This document shows positions 17,760-25,417 of a DNA stretch of 47,722 bases, in pieces. The stretch covers positions 1 to 47,722 of the forward strand of contig JANXVG010000093.1 in NCBI GenBank assembly GCA_025351795.1. Direction: 5' to 3'. A model generated the notes under the pieces. The model was not told the DNA's origin, ran no database searches, and saw only the letters and a list, made by a program, of their open reading frames with translations. The DNA is from Salinibacterium sp. (GTDB lineage Bacteria > Actinomycetota > Actinomycetes > Actinomycetales > Microbacteriaceae). Every line of letters begins with the position of its first letter. Positions within the stretch are counted from its first letter, which is position 1. The translations under genes were made by a program, and so were the position numbers.

Positions 17760-18626
17760 ATGCAGGGGACAGAGCCGGGTGCCCACGTGATCGTTGGATT
17801 CGACGGATCGGCACCGAGCCGAGCAGCGCTCGACTGGGCCGTGTCGCGCGCGCGCCTGCGCGAGTGTGCGGTGGTTGTCGCCTACGTCGTGAACGACGAG
17901 TGGGGGGCAGAAGCCGCCGAGCTGCTGGGCGCAGAAGAAGCAGTTGCCACCCAGCTGCTTGACACCGTTGCGGCGCGGGAGAGGGTCGCAGCGCCCGAGC
18001 TGAACCTGTCGACCACTGTCGTTCTCGGGCGACCCGCGACCGCTCTCGCATTGCTCGCGCGCCCCCAGGATCTGATCGTGGTCGGAACTCACAAGACCGG
18101 GTACCTTCGCGGTCGCGTTCTCGGCAGTCTGAGCGTGGCTATTGCCTCCGCCGCCGCGTGCAATGTCATGGTCGTCCCCGAATCCCGTTTCTCGACCAGA
18201 TCAGGGGTAGTTGTTGGAGTGGGCACCGTCGGTTGGCGTTCGGCGGTCGTCGCCGGTGCCCTCGAGGCCCAGAGGCTGTCGCAGGAACTGCGCCTCATCC
18301 ACGCCGTTGGTGGGCATAACGACGCAGGCGAGTCGGGTCGGCTCGCCGCGGGGCGCGCGCTGTTGGCTGCGGCAGCGCACGTCGCCGCCAGTGTCGCGTC
18401 GAAACTCGAGATACAGAGCCGAGTGTCCCAGCGTGGAATCGCGGACACACTGCTCGACGCGAGTCGACTGGCGAGTATTCTCATCCTTGGCGATTCCCGC
18501 GATTCCCGCGATTCCCGCGATTCGCTGCATCCGTCATTCGTCGGATCCGTGGCGCACGATGTGTTGTTGAACATCAACTCGCCCGTGCTGATCGTTCGCC
18601 ATGAAACCCCGAATGCGCTCGGCTGA
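17760..18626 (+). CDS. Universal stress protein, two UspA domains
   Basis: 288-residue cytoplasmic protein with tandem Usp domains. Domain 1 (residues about 5-140) starts VIVGFDGSAPSRAAL and has a complete ATP-binding motif, VVGTHKTGYLRGRVLGS. Domain 2 (about 150-285) starts VVVGVGTVGWRSA and ends PVLIVRH. Its ATP-binding loop is replaced or expanded by an RDS-RDS-RDS tract encoded by a 9-bp tandem repeat, before a normal GSVAHDVL. The ATG is preceded by GGTGAGGAG. It diverges from devS and shares a DosR-box-like palindrome, matching the DosR regulon of mycobacteria where Usp genes are prime targets. The biochemical function is unknown beyond stress or dormancy association. Confidence 0.88.
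   Translation: MQGTEPGAHVIVGFDGSAPSRAALDWAVSRARLRECAVVVAYVVNDEWGAEAAELLGAEEAVATQLLDTVAARERVAAPELNLSTTVVLGRPATALALLARPQDLIVVGTHKTGYLRGRVLGSLSVAIASAAACNVMVVPESRFSTRSGVVVGVGTVGWRSAVVAGALEAQRLSQELRLIHAVGGHNDAGESGRLAAGRALLAAAAHVAASVASKLEIQSRVSQRGIADTLLDASRLASILILGDSRDSRDSRDSLHPSFVGSVAHDVLLNINSPVLIVRHETPNALG
18491..18523 (+). repeat. 9-bp tandem repeat (cgattcccg) inside usp
   Basis: Three perfect copies plus a six-base partial copy encode repeated Arg-Asp-Ser. The unit is a multiple of three, so slippage would change the protein by whole RDS units without a frameshift. It falls in the nucleotide-binding loop of the second Usp domain. Confidence 0.85.
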
Positions 18627-18659
18627 CGGCGCACCGTGCGAATTGTACCCGTCGAGACT

Positions 18660-18682
18660 AAAACGTCGCTGGACAAAGCGAC
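18660..18682 (-). terminator. Putative Rho-independent terminator after cydDC
   Basis: Read on the minus strand: a GTCGCT-N6-AGCGAC stem-loop followed by G and four Ts, starting 14 bases after the cydDC stop. The stem is short (6 bp), so termination strength is uncertain. It lies in the convergent gap with usp. Confidence 0.45.
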
Positions 18683-18696
18683 CCCGGTGTCGTGCG

Positions 18697-21600
18697 CTAT
18701 ACCTGAACAGCGACGCGCGGCGCGGCGTGACGACCCAGAACCACCACGTGGTCGGTCGCGAGCACGTCATCCGCTCGGTGGGTGACGAGCACGACGATTC
18801 GATCTCGCATCGTGACGCGGAGGTCGCGCATCAGTTCCTCGGCCGTGTCATCGTCGAGATGGGCGGTCGGTTCGTCCAGAAGCACGAGCTCGGCACGCGA
18901 TAGTAGGGTTCGTGCGATTGCCAGGCGCTGGCGTTCGCCACCCGACAGGTGTGATCCTTCTGAACCGATCCGCGTATCGAGCCCGTTGAACAACTTCGCG
19001 ACAACGTTTTCGAGTCCGGCAGCGCGGAGTGCTCCGCTCATTTCGTCTTCTGTGGGCGGGTCGTCACGTCGACGCCCGAGCAGCAGGTTAGCGCGAAGGG
19101 TCGAATCGAAGAGGTGCGCCTCCTGCGGGCACCACGCCACGTGTCGCAGGAGTTCGGCGCGATGGACGGATTCGAGGTCGATCCCTTCAACGTGCACGAT
19201 TCCGCTCGATGGCTCGAGGTACCCGAGCAGCACCGACAACAGGGTCGACTTGCCCGACCCCGATGGCCCCTCCACCACGAGCCATTCACCGGAGTCGACG
19301 TGAGTATTTAACCCCGAGAATGCGGGAACTGGCGAGTGCGGCCAGGTCGCAGCGACATCCGTGATCGACACCGAGCGCACTGCTGGCAGCACAGTGACGG
19401 GCCTGCGTCGTGCCGAGTTTGCTGGCGCGTCCAATTCGCTCGTGTGGGCAAGGGCGGCCGCAAGGACCGGCCACTGCTGCGCCGCGACCACGAAACCGAT
19501 GAGTGGATCGATGAGGGCTACCGGAAGCAACACCAGAACAGCCGCGGTTTCACTATCTATCCTCCCCGCGATGATGCCACCGGCACTCACCGCAAGCATG
19601 GCCATGGCACCAGCGGACGACGCAACGATCACGATCGCCGACCCGACCCCACGTGCGAGCGCGCTGCGGCGACTCGCGACTCCCGCCAGGCGATCGACCG
19701 CATCGAGATCGGCTTGCACGTGACCGTTGACGCCGTTGCCGGTGAGGTCATCGGCCGCCCCAAGCATGGCCGAGAACTTCCTGAGGAAACCGGAACGGAT
19801 GTCCTGCCGCCCGATTCCTGAGGCGCGATCGGCGAGAACTGCGGTGAGCGGGGCGATAACCAGTGCTCCCAGCAGCATCCCTATCAGGGCGAGCACGGCT
19901 GGCGGGTAGAGCATGCCGACTGTCAGCACGACTGCCGATGAAACAGCCACTCCGACGAAGGCCGGCAGGACGACCCTGGGCACCAGGTCTCTCACGTTGT
20001 CGGTACCAGCGACCAGGTAGTCGAGCGCCGTGCCGCCGCGCTGGAGCACTCTCGAGTTGGCCCCGAGCGACGCGAGTCCTGCCCAGAGGCGCATGCGAAG
20101 TCTCGCCGTCGAGCCGAGTACGGCGTCATGCGTGAGAAGGCGCTCACAGTATCTCAGTGCGGCGCGACCGAGCCCGAAGAACCGCACTCCGACGATTGCC
20201 ACCAAGAGGTACATCATTGCCGCGTGATCGCTTGCTCGCACGATGAGCCACGCCGAGACGGCGGTGAGTGCGATCGCGAATCCGGCCGCCAGAGTCCCGG
20301 CCAGCGCAGCAGCGATATATCTCCCGGCGGCGGGCCTGAGGAACATGATTAACGCGCGCATGGAATGACGGTGGGCGGCACCAAGAGACACCGGAGTAAA
20401 CGGATCGGCCGCGGTCGTCACGTCGGGAAGGCGGACGATCGCCTCTCGATCTACCCGCGTTGACGTCGTGCCTACCCTGATCGAGTGGGTCGCGAGCGCG
20501 ATAATCGTTTGGTCATGCGAGGCGACGAGCACACTGGCACGCTGCCCGGCTTCCTGAATGAGTTCGATGACGGCCCGCGCGCTCGCGTCATCGAGGTGTG
20601 CGGTCGGCTCGTCGAGCAGCAGGAGGGTCGCGCCTGCGTAGACGCGAAGCATCGCGCGCGCCACGGCTATCCGCCGTAGCTCGCCCGCACTGAGTTGGGC
20701 CGGATCTGCGGCACTGAGCGAGGCGATGCCCAGTATCGAAGACAGGCGAGCAATCTCGGCGCTGGCGTTCTCAACTCCTTCCGCATACAACTCAAGCTCC
20801 GCCCGCACAGTGTCCGACACCGTGTGCGGATGCTGGGGCACCCATGCTATGCGTGTCTCGTCGACACCCCCGATCGATCCACTGAACTCCGCGTCATCGT
20901 CAAGACGCCCGGCGAGGGCCCTGATCAGGGTGGATTTGCCGCTGCCGCTGTGCCCTACGACGGCCGTGATGCCGATGCGGGGCAGACTGAACGAGAGATT
21001 CACGACCGGATGTGCACCGGAGCCGGGAAAACTCACGCATAGGGCACGCACGCGGATCGATGCGCTGGTGTCACGTGAAATGCGACGCCTGGCGACGTTC
21101 ACGAGAGTGCGCGCGCGATCGAGGGCGAGCGTGCCCGCTCGCGACGCGTGATACGCCGCGCCAAATTCGCGCAACGGCGCGTAGCATTCGGGCACGAGAA
21201 TGAGCACGAGCAGCCCGGTCTGCAGGCCAAGGTCACCGGCCAGCAATCGGATGCCCACGAAGACTGCGACGATGGCCACCGAGATCATGGCAATCAGCTC
21301 GAGCACCATCGACGACAGGAAAGCGGTTCGCAACGTCACCATCGTGGTGATCCGGTAGTCGTCCGAGATGCGCTCCAGCGCTGCGGCCTGATCCTTCACC
21401 CGGCCAAGCCCGACCAGTACCGGCAGACCTCTGGCGAGCTCGACGACGTTGTCGGACAGCCGATCCAGGGCGCTCGCCGCTCGCGCCGTTCTCTCGCTGG
21501 TGTGCTTTCCCACCAAGACCATGAACAGCGGGATGAGCGGAACGGTGACCACCACAACAACTGCGCTCACCCAGTCCGCAAAGAGAATCCGCGCGCCGAT

Positions 21601-22020
21601 GAGTAGGGGAATGACGGCCAGCCCGGTGATGGCGGGCAGCACGCTGGTAAAATATTCGTCGAGTTCGTCGAGACCGCGCGTGGCGAGGGCGGTCGCGGAT
21701 CCGACCTTCCCGCCACCGGCCAGCATCGCGTCGGCGAGTTGTCGGCGAACGGCCTCTTTGGTGCCAATCGCTGCGCGAGCTGCCACGACAGTCGTTGCCC
21801 AACTCGCGGCCGCACGCAGCAGTCCGGCGCCAACCCCCACTATCAGCGCCGACTGCCACTGGGCATCGCCGCGGGCGAGGGACGATACGCCGCGGGCAAT
21901 TGCTTCGGCAAGAAGCACGAGCCCGAGAGCCTTGGCACCGCTGAGTACGCCGAGCACGTACACGGCTCGCCGGGGTACGAGACCGTCAATCAACCCAGAT
22001 CGTCGTGGTACGCGCGTCAT
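18697..22020 (-). CDS. cydDC: Fused CydD-CydC thiol reductant ABC exporter
   Basis: 1107-residue fusion of the two half-transporters that export glutathione or cysteine to the outer face and are needed for cytochrome bd assembly. The first half (about 1-540) has a six-helix membrane domain and an ATPase with Walker A GHSGSGKST, signature LSAGELRRIAVARAML and Walker B LLLLDEPTAHLD. The second half (about 555-1107) repeats this with GPSGSGKST, LSGGERQRLAIARTLL and LVLLDEPTAHLD. Both ATPase sites look intact. The fused form is common in actinobacteria, whereas E. coli has two genes. The ATG overlaps the cydB stop by 4 bases, so the exporter is translationally coupled to the oxidase. Confidence 0.95.
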   Translation of the reverse strand: MTRVPRRSGLIDGLVPRRAVYVLGVLSGAKALGLVLLAEAIARGVSSLARGDAQWQSALIVGVGAGLLRAAASWATTVVAARAAIGTKEAVRRQLADAMLAGGGKVGSATALATRGLDELDEYFTSVLPAITGLAVIPLLIGARILFADWVSAVVVVVTVPLIPLFMVLVGKHTSERTARAASALDRLSDNVVELARGLPVLVGLGRVKDQAAALERISDDYRITTMVTLRTAFLSSMVLELIAMISVAIVAVFVGIRLLAGDLGLQTGLLVLILVPECYAPLREFGAAYHASRAGTLALDRARTLVNVARRRISRDTSASIRVRALCVSFPGSGAHPVVNLSFSLPRIGITAVVGHSGSGKSTLIRALAGRLDDDAEFSGSIGGVDETRIAWVPQHPHTVSDTVRAELELYAEGVENASAEIARLSSILGIASLSAADPAQLSAGELRRIAVARAMLRVYAGATLLLLDEPTAHLDDASARAVIELIQEAGQRASVLVASHDQTIIALATHSIRVGTTSTRVDREAIVRLPDVTTAADPFTPVSLGAAHRHSMRALIMFLRPAAGRYIAAALAGTLAAGFAIALTAVSAWLIVRASDHAAMMYLLVAIVGVRFFGLGRAALRYCERLLTHDAVLGSTARLRMRLWAGLASLGANSRVLQRGGTALDYLVAGTDNVRDLVPRVVLPAFVGVAVSSAVVLTVGMLYPPAVLALIGMLLGALVIAPLTAVLADRASGIGRQDIRSGFLRKFSAMLGAADDLTGNGVNGHVQADLDAVDRLAGVASRRSALARGVGSAIVIVASSAGAMAMLAVSAGGIIAGRIDSETAAVLVLLPVALIDPLIGFVVAAQQWPVLAAALAHTSELDAPANSARRRPVTVLPAVRSVSITDVAATWPHSPVPAFSGLNTHVDSGEWLVVEGPSGSGKSTLLSVLLGYLEPSSGIVHVEGIDLESVHRAELLRHVAWCPQEAHLFDSTLRANLLLGRRRDDPPTEDEMSGALRAAGLENVVAKLFNGLDTRIGSEGSHLSGGERQRLAIARTLLSRAELVLLDEPTAHLDDDTAEELMRDLRVTMRDRIVVLVTHRADDVLATDHVVVLGRHAAPRVAVQV

Positions 22021-23045
22021 TTCCTGACGGCGGGAACCACAAAGTGGGCGGCAGGAATGTGGGATTCACTCACCCGCTTGCGGAACACCCAGTATGACCA
22101 CGTCTGGTAGACGAGCACGAGCGGGAGTCCGAACGCCGTGACGACCGACATCACGCCGAGCGTGTAGTCGCCACTGGACGCATTGTCGACCGTGAGGCTG
22201 AATGAGGGATCAATGGTCGAGGGCAGCACGGTCGGGAAGACAGACGCGAAGATGGATGCCGCACCGAGAAGCAGGAAAACCGCCATCCCGGCGAACGCGC
22301 GGCCTTCACGCACGGCCCTCGCGCTGATCCACGCCCAGGTCACTGCGGCGACCGCTCCAACGATAAGGATGAGCGTGTACACCTTGCCGTGCTGGAACTG
22401 GATAACCAGAACCCACGCGACGATCGGAAGCAGCGCGATGGGCGCCCAGCTTCGAACAATTGTTCCTGCCCGTTCCCTGACCGGACCATCCGTTTTGAGG
22501 GCGAGAAACGCAGCACCGTGAACGAGGCAGAAGCCAACGACTGCCAGCCCGCCGAGAACTGCATAACCGTTGAACCACGCGAACGGTCCGCCGACACGAT
22601 CGCCGTTGGCGTTGATCGGCAGCCCGGTCGTGGTCAGCGCGAGTGCGGCTCCGATGCCGAACGCTGCGACCAGCGAGCCCAACCCGATCGCGAGATCCCA
22701 CAGTCGACGCCATCGGTCGGATGCGCCCTTTCCGCGGAACTCGATCGCCACTGCGCGCACGATGAGAGCAACGAGCACAAGCGTCAACGGCACGTACAGC
22801 GTTGAGAAGAGCGATGCGTACCAGAACGGGAATGCGGCAAAAGTGGCGGCACCGGCAACGAGCAGCCAGACCTCGTTGCCGTCCCATACCGGTCCGATGG
22901 TGTTGAGCATGACGCGGCGGTGGGTGTCATTGCGCGCGGTGAACAGCATGTGCATTCCGACCCCAAGGTCGAAGCCCTCGAGGATGAGGAATCCGATCCA
23001 GAGTGCGGCGATGGCGACGAACCAGACGATGTGGAGTGCATCCAT
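22017..23045 (-). CDS. cydB: Cytochrome bd ubiquinol/menaquinol oxidase subunit II
   Basis: 342-residue membrane subunit of the bd-type terminal oxidase, with about eight to nine transmembrane helices. The ATG at 23045 (MDALHIVWF) is chosen because it has an AGGAAA ribosome-binding site and yields the canonical CydB N-terminus; the open frame continues upstream without coding character. Conserved features are FDLGVGMHMLF near the N-terminus, the TIGPVWDGNEVWLL motif around residue 50, and a C-terminus TWSYWVFRKRV. It lies 22 bases after cydA. With CydA it forms the high-affinity, non-proton-pumping quinol oxidase used at low oxygen. Confidence 0.96.
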   Translation of the reverse strand: MDALHIVWFVAIAALWIGFLILEGFDLGVGMHMLFTARNDTHRRVMLNTIGPVWDGNEVWLLVAGAATFAAFPFWYASLFSTLYVPLTLVLVALIVRAVAIEFRGKGASDRWRRLWDLAIGLGSLVAAFGIGAALALTTTGLPINANGDRVGGPFAWFNGYAVLGGLAVVGFCLVHGAAFLALKTDGPVRERAGTIVRSWAPIALLPIVAWVLVIQFQHGKVYTLILIVGAVAAVTWAWISARAVREGRAFAGMAVFLLLGAASIFASVFPTVLPSTIDPSFSLTVDNASSGDYTLGVMSVVTAFGLPLVLVYQTWSYWVFRKRVSESHIPAAHFVVPAVRK

Positions 23046-23067
23046 GACTTTTCCTATTTCCGGTTGT

Positions 23068-24636
23068 CTAGTAAGCGAAGGCGAGAACGTCGTCGCGGTG
23101 GTCAGAGTCGTCGTCGGGAGGCATCTCGGCGAGCTCTGGCATCGCTCCGGCAACCCCCGCTCGTATGTACTTGACGAGCAGGGTCACCTCGACGACCATG
23201 AGCGCGGCGTAGAGCAGCGTGAGCGTGATGACCGAGAACAGCAATTCTCCTGAACTCACCCCCGGCGACACGGCAGCCGCGGTGAACATGAACACACCGT
23301 CGACGCCGCTCGGGTTCGGATTGGGCGCGACCACGAACGGCTGCCTACCCATCTCGGTGAATACCCAGCCGGCGGCGTTTGCCGCAAACGGTGCGAAGAT
23401 ACCGAGCACGGCGAGGCGCATGATCCACTTCGAGCGCGGCACGGTTCCCTTGCGGGTTATCCAGAGAGCGACTATTGCGGCGAACGCTGCGAGGGCGCCG
23501 AAGCCGATCATGAGTCGAAAACCCCAGTAGGTGACGGCCATGAGTGGAACGTAGTTGATGGTCTGGCCTGCCCTGGCGCCGTAGATCGGGTTGTTGGGCA
23601 GGGTCGTTCCGTACGTGGTCTGGTAGCTCGGAACGAGGTCGTTGACCCCGGTGACCTTGGTTGTCAGGTCGCCCTTGGCGAGAAACGACAGCAGCCCGGG
23701 GATCTCGATGATATTCACGACCTGATTGCAGTTCTGTGCGCTCAGGTCACCGATGGCGAGCACCGAGAATCCTGTTCCGGTTTGGCAGGCCGCCTCAGCG
23801 GCGGCCATCTTCATGGGTTGCTGATCGAACATCAGTTTCGCCTGCTGGTCGCCGGTGAATGCAACTCCGGCAAACCCGACGATCGCAATGATCGCTCCGA
23901 GTCGAAGTGAAATGATCCAGACACCGTGGTCAGCCCGATCACGGCCGGGGATGGTGAGGGCTTCGCCCGGCACGACGCGACCGGTGATATCGACAGTATC
24001 AATGCCATCCCGGCGTCGCTGCCAGAGCTGGTACCAGGCGATGCCGAGCAAAAATCCGCCGCCGACGCCGAGCGAGCCGAAGAGCGTGTGAGAGTAGGCG
24101 GCAACGGCCGTGTTGTTGGTGAGAACCGCCCAGATGTCGACGAGTACCGGGCGACCGTCGATGAGTTGTACGCCCACGGGGTGCTGCATCCACGAGTTCG
24201 CAACGATGATGAAGTACGCGGATGCGATGGATCCGGCAACCGCGATCCACAATGCGGCCAGATGGATGCGCTTGGGCAAGCGGCCCCAACCGAAGATCCA
24301 GATTCCGAGGAACGTCGATTCGAAGAAGAACGCGAGCAAGCCTTCCATAGCGAGCGGCGCCCCGAAGACATCCCCGACGAAACGGGAGTATTGGCTCCAG
24401 GCCATCCCGAACTGAAACTCCTGCACGATGCCGGTCGCGACACCCATGATGAAGTTGATCAGGTAGAGCTTGCCCCAGAACTTTGTCATCCGCAGGTATC
24501 GCTCATTACCGGTGCGCACCCAGAGGGTTTGCATGATCGCGATAGTCGGACCGAGTCCGAGGGTCAGCGGTACGAGCAAGAAATGGTAGACGGTAGTGAT
24601 TCCGAATTGCCAGCGGGCGATGTCGACGGGATCCAC
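23068..24636 (-). CDS. cydA: Cytochrome bd ubiquinol/menaquinol oxidase subunit I
   Basis: 522-residue haem-carrying subunit of cytochrome bd. Candidate haem ligands are His18 (TVYHFLL), His183 (YSHTLFG) and a Met in FTEMGRQPF. The conserved acidic pair is in MEGLLAFFFEST (Glu98, Glu106). The quinol-binding Q-loop starts at GDQQAKLMFDQQPMK (about 262-276). Two cysteines in the loop, Cys284 and Cys303, are 19 residues apart, the same spacing as the Q-loop disulfide described in M. tuberculosis CydA (Cys266-Cys285, from memory). The start is GTG with GAGGAAGG 10 bases upstream. A DosR-box-like palindrome lies 87 bases upstream. It is the first gene of cydA-cydB-cydDC. Confidence 0.96.
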   Translation of the reverse strand: MDPVDIARWQFGITTVYHFLLVPLTLGLGPTIAIMQTLWVRTGNERYLRMTKFWGKLYLINFIMGVATGIVQEFQFGMAWSQYSRFVGDVFGAPLAMEGLLAFFFESTFLGIWIFGWGRLPKRIHLAALWIAVAGSIASAYFIIVANSWMQHPVGVQLIDGRPVLVDIWAVLTNNTAVAAYSHTLFGSLGVGGGFLLGIAWYQLWQRRRDGIDTVDITGRVVPGEALTIPGRDRADHGVWIISLRLGAIIAIVGFAGVAFTGDQQAKLMFDQQPMKMAAAEAACQTGTGFSVLAIGDLSAQNCNQVVNIIEIPGLLSFLAKGDLTTKVTGVNDLVPSYQTTYGTTLPNNPIYGARAGQTINYVPLMAVTYWGFRLMIGFGALAAFAAIVALWITRKGTVPRSKWIMRLAVLGIFAPFAANAAGWVFTEMGRQPFVVAPNPNPSGVDGVFMFTAAAVSPGVSSGELLFSVITLTLLYAALMVVEVTLLVKYIRAGVAGAMPELAEMPPDDDSDHRDDVLAFAY

Positions 24637-24723
24637 GGCGGGACAGCCTTCCTCAGCGGGTCGAGCGGTTCAAGCCTGAATCGGGCTCGAAGCCAGACTC
24701 GCGCGAATCGAGGCGCGGTCATA

Positions 24724-24737
24724 GGGCCGAAAGTCCC
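24724..24737. promoter_or_regulatory. DosR-box-like palindrome upstream of cydA
   Basis: GGGCCGAAAGTCCC matches the DosR core consensus GGGACTWWAGTCCC at 12 of 14 positions. It differs by one base from the reverse complement of the devS/usp site, and the flanking A on each side is also shared. It is 87 bases upstream of the cydA start, between cydA and the tRNA cluster. Confidence 0.6.
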
Positions 24738-24847
24738 ATGACCATCCGGATTGCTTTCCTGGGCAATCCGCACGCAGCTGGTGGGGCTCGATCGGCCGCG
24801 GTGAGCGCGTTCGTGGCGACGGCCTGGATGGCGATTATGCCTAAAGG

Positions 24848-24920
24848 TGGCTCCGACCGGCGTCGATCCGGTGACCTTTCGATTTTCAGTCGAACGCTCT
24901 ACCAACTGAGCTACAGAGCC
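24848..24920 (-). tRNA. tRNA-Phe (GAA)
   Basis: 73-nt cloverleaf on the minus strand. Acceptor GGCTCTG pairs with CGGAGCC (one G-T-type pair), the anticodon loop is CTGAAAA with anticodon GAA, and the T-arm carries the GGATCGAC variant of the T-loop. CCA is not encoded; the bases after the discriminator A read CCT. It is the last tRNA of the Glu-Asp-Phe cluster. Confidence 0.95.
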
Positions 24921-24943
24921 GAAGGGCCGAGGCCCTCCTGCGC

Positions 24944-24971
24944 AAAAGGCCCCTCCATCTGAAGAGGCCTT
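24944..24971 (-). terminator. Hairpin between tRNA-Asp and tRNA-Phe
   Basis: On the minus strand: AAGGCCTCT, an 8-base loop, AGGGGCCTT, with the last Ts continuing into a run of four. The 9-bp stem (one G-T wobble) and T-run suggest partial termination or a processing signal after tRNA-Asp. Confidence 0.45.
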
Positions 24972-24979
24972 ACGCGTTG

Positions 24980-25053
24980 CGACCCTGACCGGACTTGAAC
25001 CGGCGACCTCCGCCGTGACAGGGCGGCGCGCTAACCAACTGCGCTACAGGGCC
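24980..25053 (-). tRNA. tRNA-Asp (GTC)
   Basis: 74-nt cloverleaf on the minus strand. Acceptor GGCCCTG pairs with CAGGGTC including a G-T wobble at position 2-71. The anticodon loop is CTGTCAC with anticodon GTC on a CCGCC/GGCGG stem, the T-loop is TTCAAGT, and the discriminator is G as expected for tRNA-Asp. CCA is not encoded. Confidence 0.96.
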
Positions 25054-25078
25054 TAGCTATTTTTTTCTGTGGTGTGTT

Positions 25079-25154
25079 TGGTGACCCCAACGGGATTCGA
25101 ACCCGTGCTGCCGCCGTGAAAGGGCGGTGTCCTAGGCCACTAAACGATGGGGCC
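25079..25154 (-). tRNA. tRNA-Glu (TTC)
   Basis: 76-nt gene on the minus strand. Acceptor GGCCCCA pairs with TGGGGTC (one wobble), the anticodon loop is CTTTCAC with anticodon TTC, and the T-arm has TTCGAAT. Discriminator A is followed by an encoded CCA (25079-25081), unlike the other two tRNAs of the cluster. It is first in transcription order. Confidence 0.95.
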
Positions 25155-25189
25155 GCGACGTCACAGAACGTCTTAGCTACCGAGGGATA

Positions 25190-25218
25190 AGCATAAGGGG
25201 CACCTCGCGAAATGCCAA
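25190..25218 (-). promoter_or_regulatory. Sigma70-type promoter of the tRNA-Glu-Asp-Phe cluster
   Basis: On the minus strand: -35 TTGGCA (25213-25218), a 17-bp spacer and -10 TATGCT (25190-25195), placing the transcript start about 25-30 bases before the tRNA-Glu 5' end. Spacing and hexamers are close to consensus for a housekeeping promoter. Confidence 0.65.
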
Positions 25219-25322
25219 ACGAGGCCGTTTCTGACAAAGCGCGCGGATGTGCGCGGTATCCGGGTCGTCCGCGGGTACTTTCAAGTCACTGTTGAAGCTT
25301 TGTACCACGGGCCGCAACGGAC

Positions 25323-25345
25323 GGATGCTGGGCAATTCAGCATCC
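25323..25345 (+). promoter_or_regulatory. Hairpin upstream of the M23 peptidase gene
   Basis: Perfect 8-bp stem GGATGCTG / CAGCATCC with a 7-base loop, immediately upstream of the 9-bp direct repeats. No T-run follows directly. The role is unknown; it could be in the 5' leader or act as a DNA palindrome. Confidence 0.4.
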
Positions 25346-25355
25346 TGTTGTTACT

Positions 25356-25391
25356 GTTATCAATGTTACTAGTGTGACCCGCGTGACTAAT
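25356..25391 (+). promoter_or_regulatory. Four 9-bp direct repeats resembling MtrA sites
   Basis: Consecutive 9-mers start GTTATC, GTTACT, GTGACC and GTGACT at 25356, 25365, 25374 and 25383, exactly one unit apart; a further GTTACT begins at 25350. Direct 9-bp repeats of a GTNAC type are the described binding mode of the actinobacterial regulator MtrA, whose targets include NlpC/P60 and M23 cell-wall hydrolases, the very genes that follow. The array ends 26 bases before the M23 start codon. Assignment to MtrA is inference. Confidence 0.45.
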
Positions 25392-25417
25392 GCGCGCCAA
25401 GCACGGGCCGGGGAATC

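Noticed and set aside
18491-18523. CRISPR or minisatellite array
   Set aside because: Units are 9 bp, contiguous, without spacers and within a coding frame; no cas genes are in the window.
23926-24741. 271-codon plus-strand frame overlapping cydA
   Set aside because: cydA is certain on the other strand; the frame also runs through the cydA upstream region with Glu/Arg-rich low-complexity content.
24738-24962. 74-codon plus-strand frame next to cydA
   Set aside because: It runs across the complete tRNA-Phe gene on the other strand, so it cannot be a protein gene.
25155-25417. Possible c-di-AMP (ydaO-type) riboswitch before the M23 gene
   Set aside because: Such riboswitches often precede cell-wall hydrolases in actinobacteria, but the conserved GGGGUGAA-type core could not be found; only an isolated hairpin and direct repeats are present.
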